DNA from: Sulfurimonas sp.
GTDB lineage: Bacteria > Campylobacterota > Campylobacteria > Campylobacterales > Sulfurimonadaceae
Length of the DNA: 8,292 nt
Assembly (NCBI GenBank): GCA_026987995.1
Contig: JALSMC010000263.1
Span: forward strand, 1 to 8,292
Reading direction: 5' to 3'
Below the pieces are notes generated by a model, which ran no database searches, was not told where the DNA came from, and saw nothing but the letters and a program-made list of their open reading frames with translations. Position 1 is the stretch's first letter, and each line of letters begins with the position of its first letter. The translations under genes and the position numbers were made by a program. Shown one piece after another: positions 6,422 to 8,292 of this stretch.

Positions 6422-8292
6422 TTAGTAAGCAATATCTAACTTTAAAGAGTAATACCTTCCCGGTTTGAAAGTAGATATAATATTATCACCTTGTGTAATC
6501 TCCTGAGTTGAGTCTAAGAGGTTCATAACTCTAAATCTTAAGGCGTAGGAGAAAAAATCATTACTTTTTTTCTCACTGATAGAATACTTTAAAACAAAAT
6601 CCAGTTTAGCAAAAGGCTCTTGATATGTATCTTCGTTTAAGTCAGTACCAAGTGCCACTATTCTTTCTCCAATTTGGTTAAATAAGAAAAAAGCACTGTC
6701 AGCATTGTCTGGATTGTCATATCCTAGACCAAGGTTTAATACATAGGGTGATTGCCCTTGCATTGCTCTTGTTTTACTTGTTAGTCTACTTGTATATTGA
6801 TTGTTTGGATCTTTATTTAAAACGATTGTTGATTCAATAAGTGCAACATTTGATGTGAATAGTAACTCTTCTAATGATTTATGGACAAAACCAAATCTTT
6901 TTCTGTAGTCTATTTCAACTCCATAACTGCTTGCGGAATCAGCATTTTGATATGTTTCTAGATAAGTACCACCTTGTGTATCATCTTGTTTGATGACTTT
7001 TTCAATAGGGTTTATAAATTCTTTTGAAAATAGGGCGATTGAAAATATTTCATCATTAGATAAATACCACTCATATTTTAAATCTAGGTGACTGATATAT
7101 GTCGCTTGTAGATTTGGATTACCAAAAACAATGTTTTCAGTTATAGGGTCTTTATAGTTTGAATTACTAAACTCACGAAAGTCAGGTCTACTAATAGTTT
7201 CAGCATAAGCGAAACGTAACTGCATATCATCGTCATCAAATCTGTATGTTAAACCTAAACTAGGAAATAAATCATCGGTGATAAGTGGAGCATATGCAGC
7301 TGCAGCATCTGTGAGTTGCTGAGTAGAAGTTTCTTGTCTGACAGATGCTATAACATCAAAATCTTTTGTTACAGAAAGCAACTGTTTAAGATAAAGAGCA
7401 CTTACTTCTTGAGTAGCTTCATATGAGTCTGTGTTGATATATGAAGAACTAAAATCAAGATCGTTGGAATATTTAGCATATATGGTATCTATATCCTCAG
7501 GCATATCTGTAAAGTTGTTACTGAGCATTTTGAACCTTCTACTATCAAAAGTTCTTGTTTTGTTATATAGAAATATTCCAGCTTTAGTATAGTTTTCATT
7601 TCCATTAAGGATAAAAGGAAGGGAAAAATCTGCTCTATAGTTATTTACTTCATCTTCTAGTTTAAAGTAGTAGTACCATGTTTTTCTATCCCAGTTTAAT
7701 CCTGATGTTTGATGAAGATAGTTGTATTCAACACTTCCAGGTTCATCTCTTAAAGCAGTAGCACTTTCTCCTGCCCAGTCGATTACTAGGTTATCAAAAT
7801 AACCATCAGTAGAATTTGAAAAGCGTAAATCATTTTTACCAATCACTTGATGTGTTGTAACTGTTTTGTCGACATACTCATAGTATGTTTTTTCTCTGTC
7901 TTCTTCCAAACCAACATAATCAATAGAACTTAAAAGTGTTCGATCTGTTATCTTGCTAGTTGTAAAAAAGGTATATTTTATAGAGTTGTTTTTATAATAA
8001 TCAAGACCTACATTTAACATAGCACTCATTTCTGTCGTAAGAGTTGTAATGTCAGTATCTGTACTACTATCATGATTTACTCTTTGTGTATTAGTATCAT
8101 AAAAATATTTATCAGTAGAGAGTGTATCGTTATCTGAAGTGTTTTTGTAGTAAAATGTTGCTGATGTTCCAATCGTAAAGTTCTCAGATATATCATAACT
8201 TTTTCCAGCAGACAGTTCAACTTTCATCCCGGGATTTAAAGTTATTTTTTGACGATTGAGTGTTCTTGCATTTATAACATCTTTAGTTACTG
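6422..8292 (-). CDS. TonB-dependent outer-membrane receptor, C-terminal part (start beyond window)
   Basis: The reading frame is open to the right edge, giving about 623 residues. The ATG at 8227 is internal, since upstream codons read ...INARTLNRQKITLNPG in frame. The visible part is a long beta-barrel rich in aromatic and polar residues, with stretches typical of TonB-dependent receptors: VIDWAGESATALRDEPGS, FPSLGLTYRF, RFAYAETISRPDFREFS, VFGNPNLQATYISHLDLKYE, then a run near the end, RVMNLLDS and GRYYSLKLDIAY. It ends in an aromatic residue, as barrels do. The plug domain and TonB box would be in the missing N-terminal part. The SRPDFREFS / GNPNLQ style matches the large receptors often annotated as carboxypeptidase-regulatory-like or Oar-type. 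The substrate is unknown. Its place directly upstream of a phosphate regulator pair hints at a phosphate or phosphorylated-compound ligand, but its own promoter is not visible, so this is weak. Confidence 0.9.
   Translation of the reverse strand, partial: VTKDVINARTLNRQKITLNPGMKVELSAGKSYDISENFTIGTSATFYYKNTSDNDTLSTDKYFYDTNTQRVNHDSSTDTDITTLTTEMSAMLNVGLDYYKNNSIKYTFFTTSKITDRTLLSSIDYVGLEEDREKTYYEYVDKTVTTHQVIGKNDLRFSNSTDGYFDNLVIDWAGESATALRDEPGSVEYNYLHQTSGLNWDRKTWYYYFKLEDEVNNYRADFSLPFILNGNENYTKAGIFLYNKTRTFDSRRFKMLSNNFTDMPEDIDTIYAKYSNDLDFSSSYINTDSYEATQEVSALYLKQLLSVTKDFDVIASVRQETSTQQLTDAAAAYAPLITDDLFPSLGLTYRFDDDDMQLRFAYAETISRPDFREFSNSNYKDPITENIVFGNPNLQATYISHLDLKYEWYLSNDEIFSIALFSKEFINPIEKVIKQDDTQGGTYLETYQNADSASSYGVEIDYRKRFGFVHKSLEELLFTSNVALIESTIVLNKDPNNQYTSRLTSKTRAMQGQSPYVLNLGLGYDNPDNADSAFFLFNQIGERIVALGTDLNEDTYQEPFAKLDFVLKYSISEKKSNDFFSYALRFRVMNLLDSTQEITQGDNIISTFKPGRYYSLKLDIAY

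Overview
The window is AT-rich and densely coded. It looks like part of the phosphate-starvation (Pho) region of a Campylobacterota (former Epsilonproteobacteria) chromosome, probably a Sulfurimonas-like marine or sulfur-oxidising lineage. That placement is an impression from base composition, protein style and gene set (PstS/PstC, an OprO/P-type porin, PhoB/PhosR-type regulators); nothing in the window proves the genus.

Layout, left to right. Positions 1-537 (minus strand) hold the first 179 codons of the phosphate ABC permease gene pstC, running off the left edge; its first periplasmic loop carries an unusual acidic octapeptide repeat. Positions 616-2319 (minus) encode a 567-residue cytoplasmic protein that I do not recognise, placed between pstC and pstS. 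Positions 2355-3359 (minus) encode the periplasmic phosphate-binding protein PstS. A 211-bp intergenic region (3360-3570) carries two divergent promoters, one for pstS and one for a plus-strand OprO/OprP-like porin gene (3571-4905). A perfect 24-bp palindrome (4967-4990) ends the porin gene on one side and, converging on it, a minus-strand pair of tandem OmpR/PhoB-type response regulator genes (5670-4990 and 6355-5681). The right end (6422-8292, minus) is the C-terminal part of a TonB-dependent outer-membrane receptor whose start is outside the window.

The unifying signal is a pho-box-like element that I find four times, always in an intergenic promoter position: two heptamers close to TGTAACC with an 11-bp period, followed 9 bp later by a -10-like hexamer. 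It precedes pstC, pstS, the porin gene and the first response regulator gene. Together these form a coherent local regulon: outer-membrane phosphate entry (porin), periplasmic capture (PstS), inner-membrane transport (PstC, with PstA and PstB presumably beyond the left edge), and an autoregulated pair of PhoB-like regulators. No histidine kinase or PhoU is visible in the window.

The least ordinary points are the unknown 567-residue gene inside the pst cluster, the acidic repeat in PstC (repeat copies identical in protein but different at three synonymous bases), the duplicated regulator with near-identical recognition helices, and a separate pho-box promoter for pstC that splits the pst cluster.
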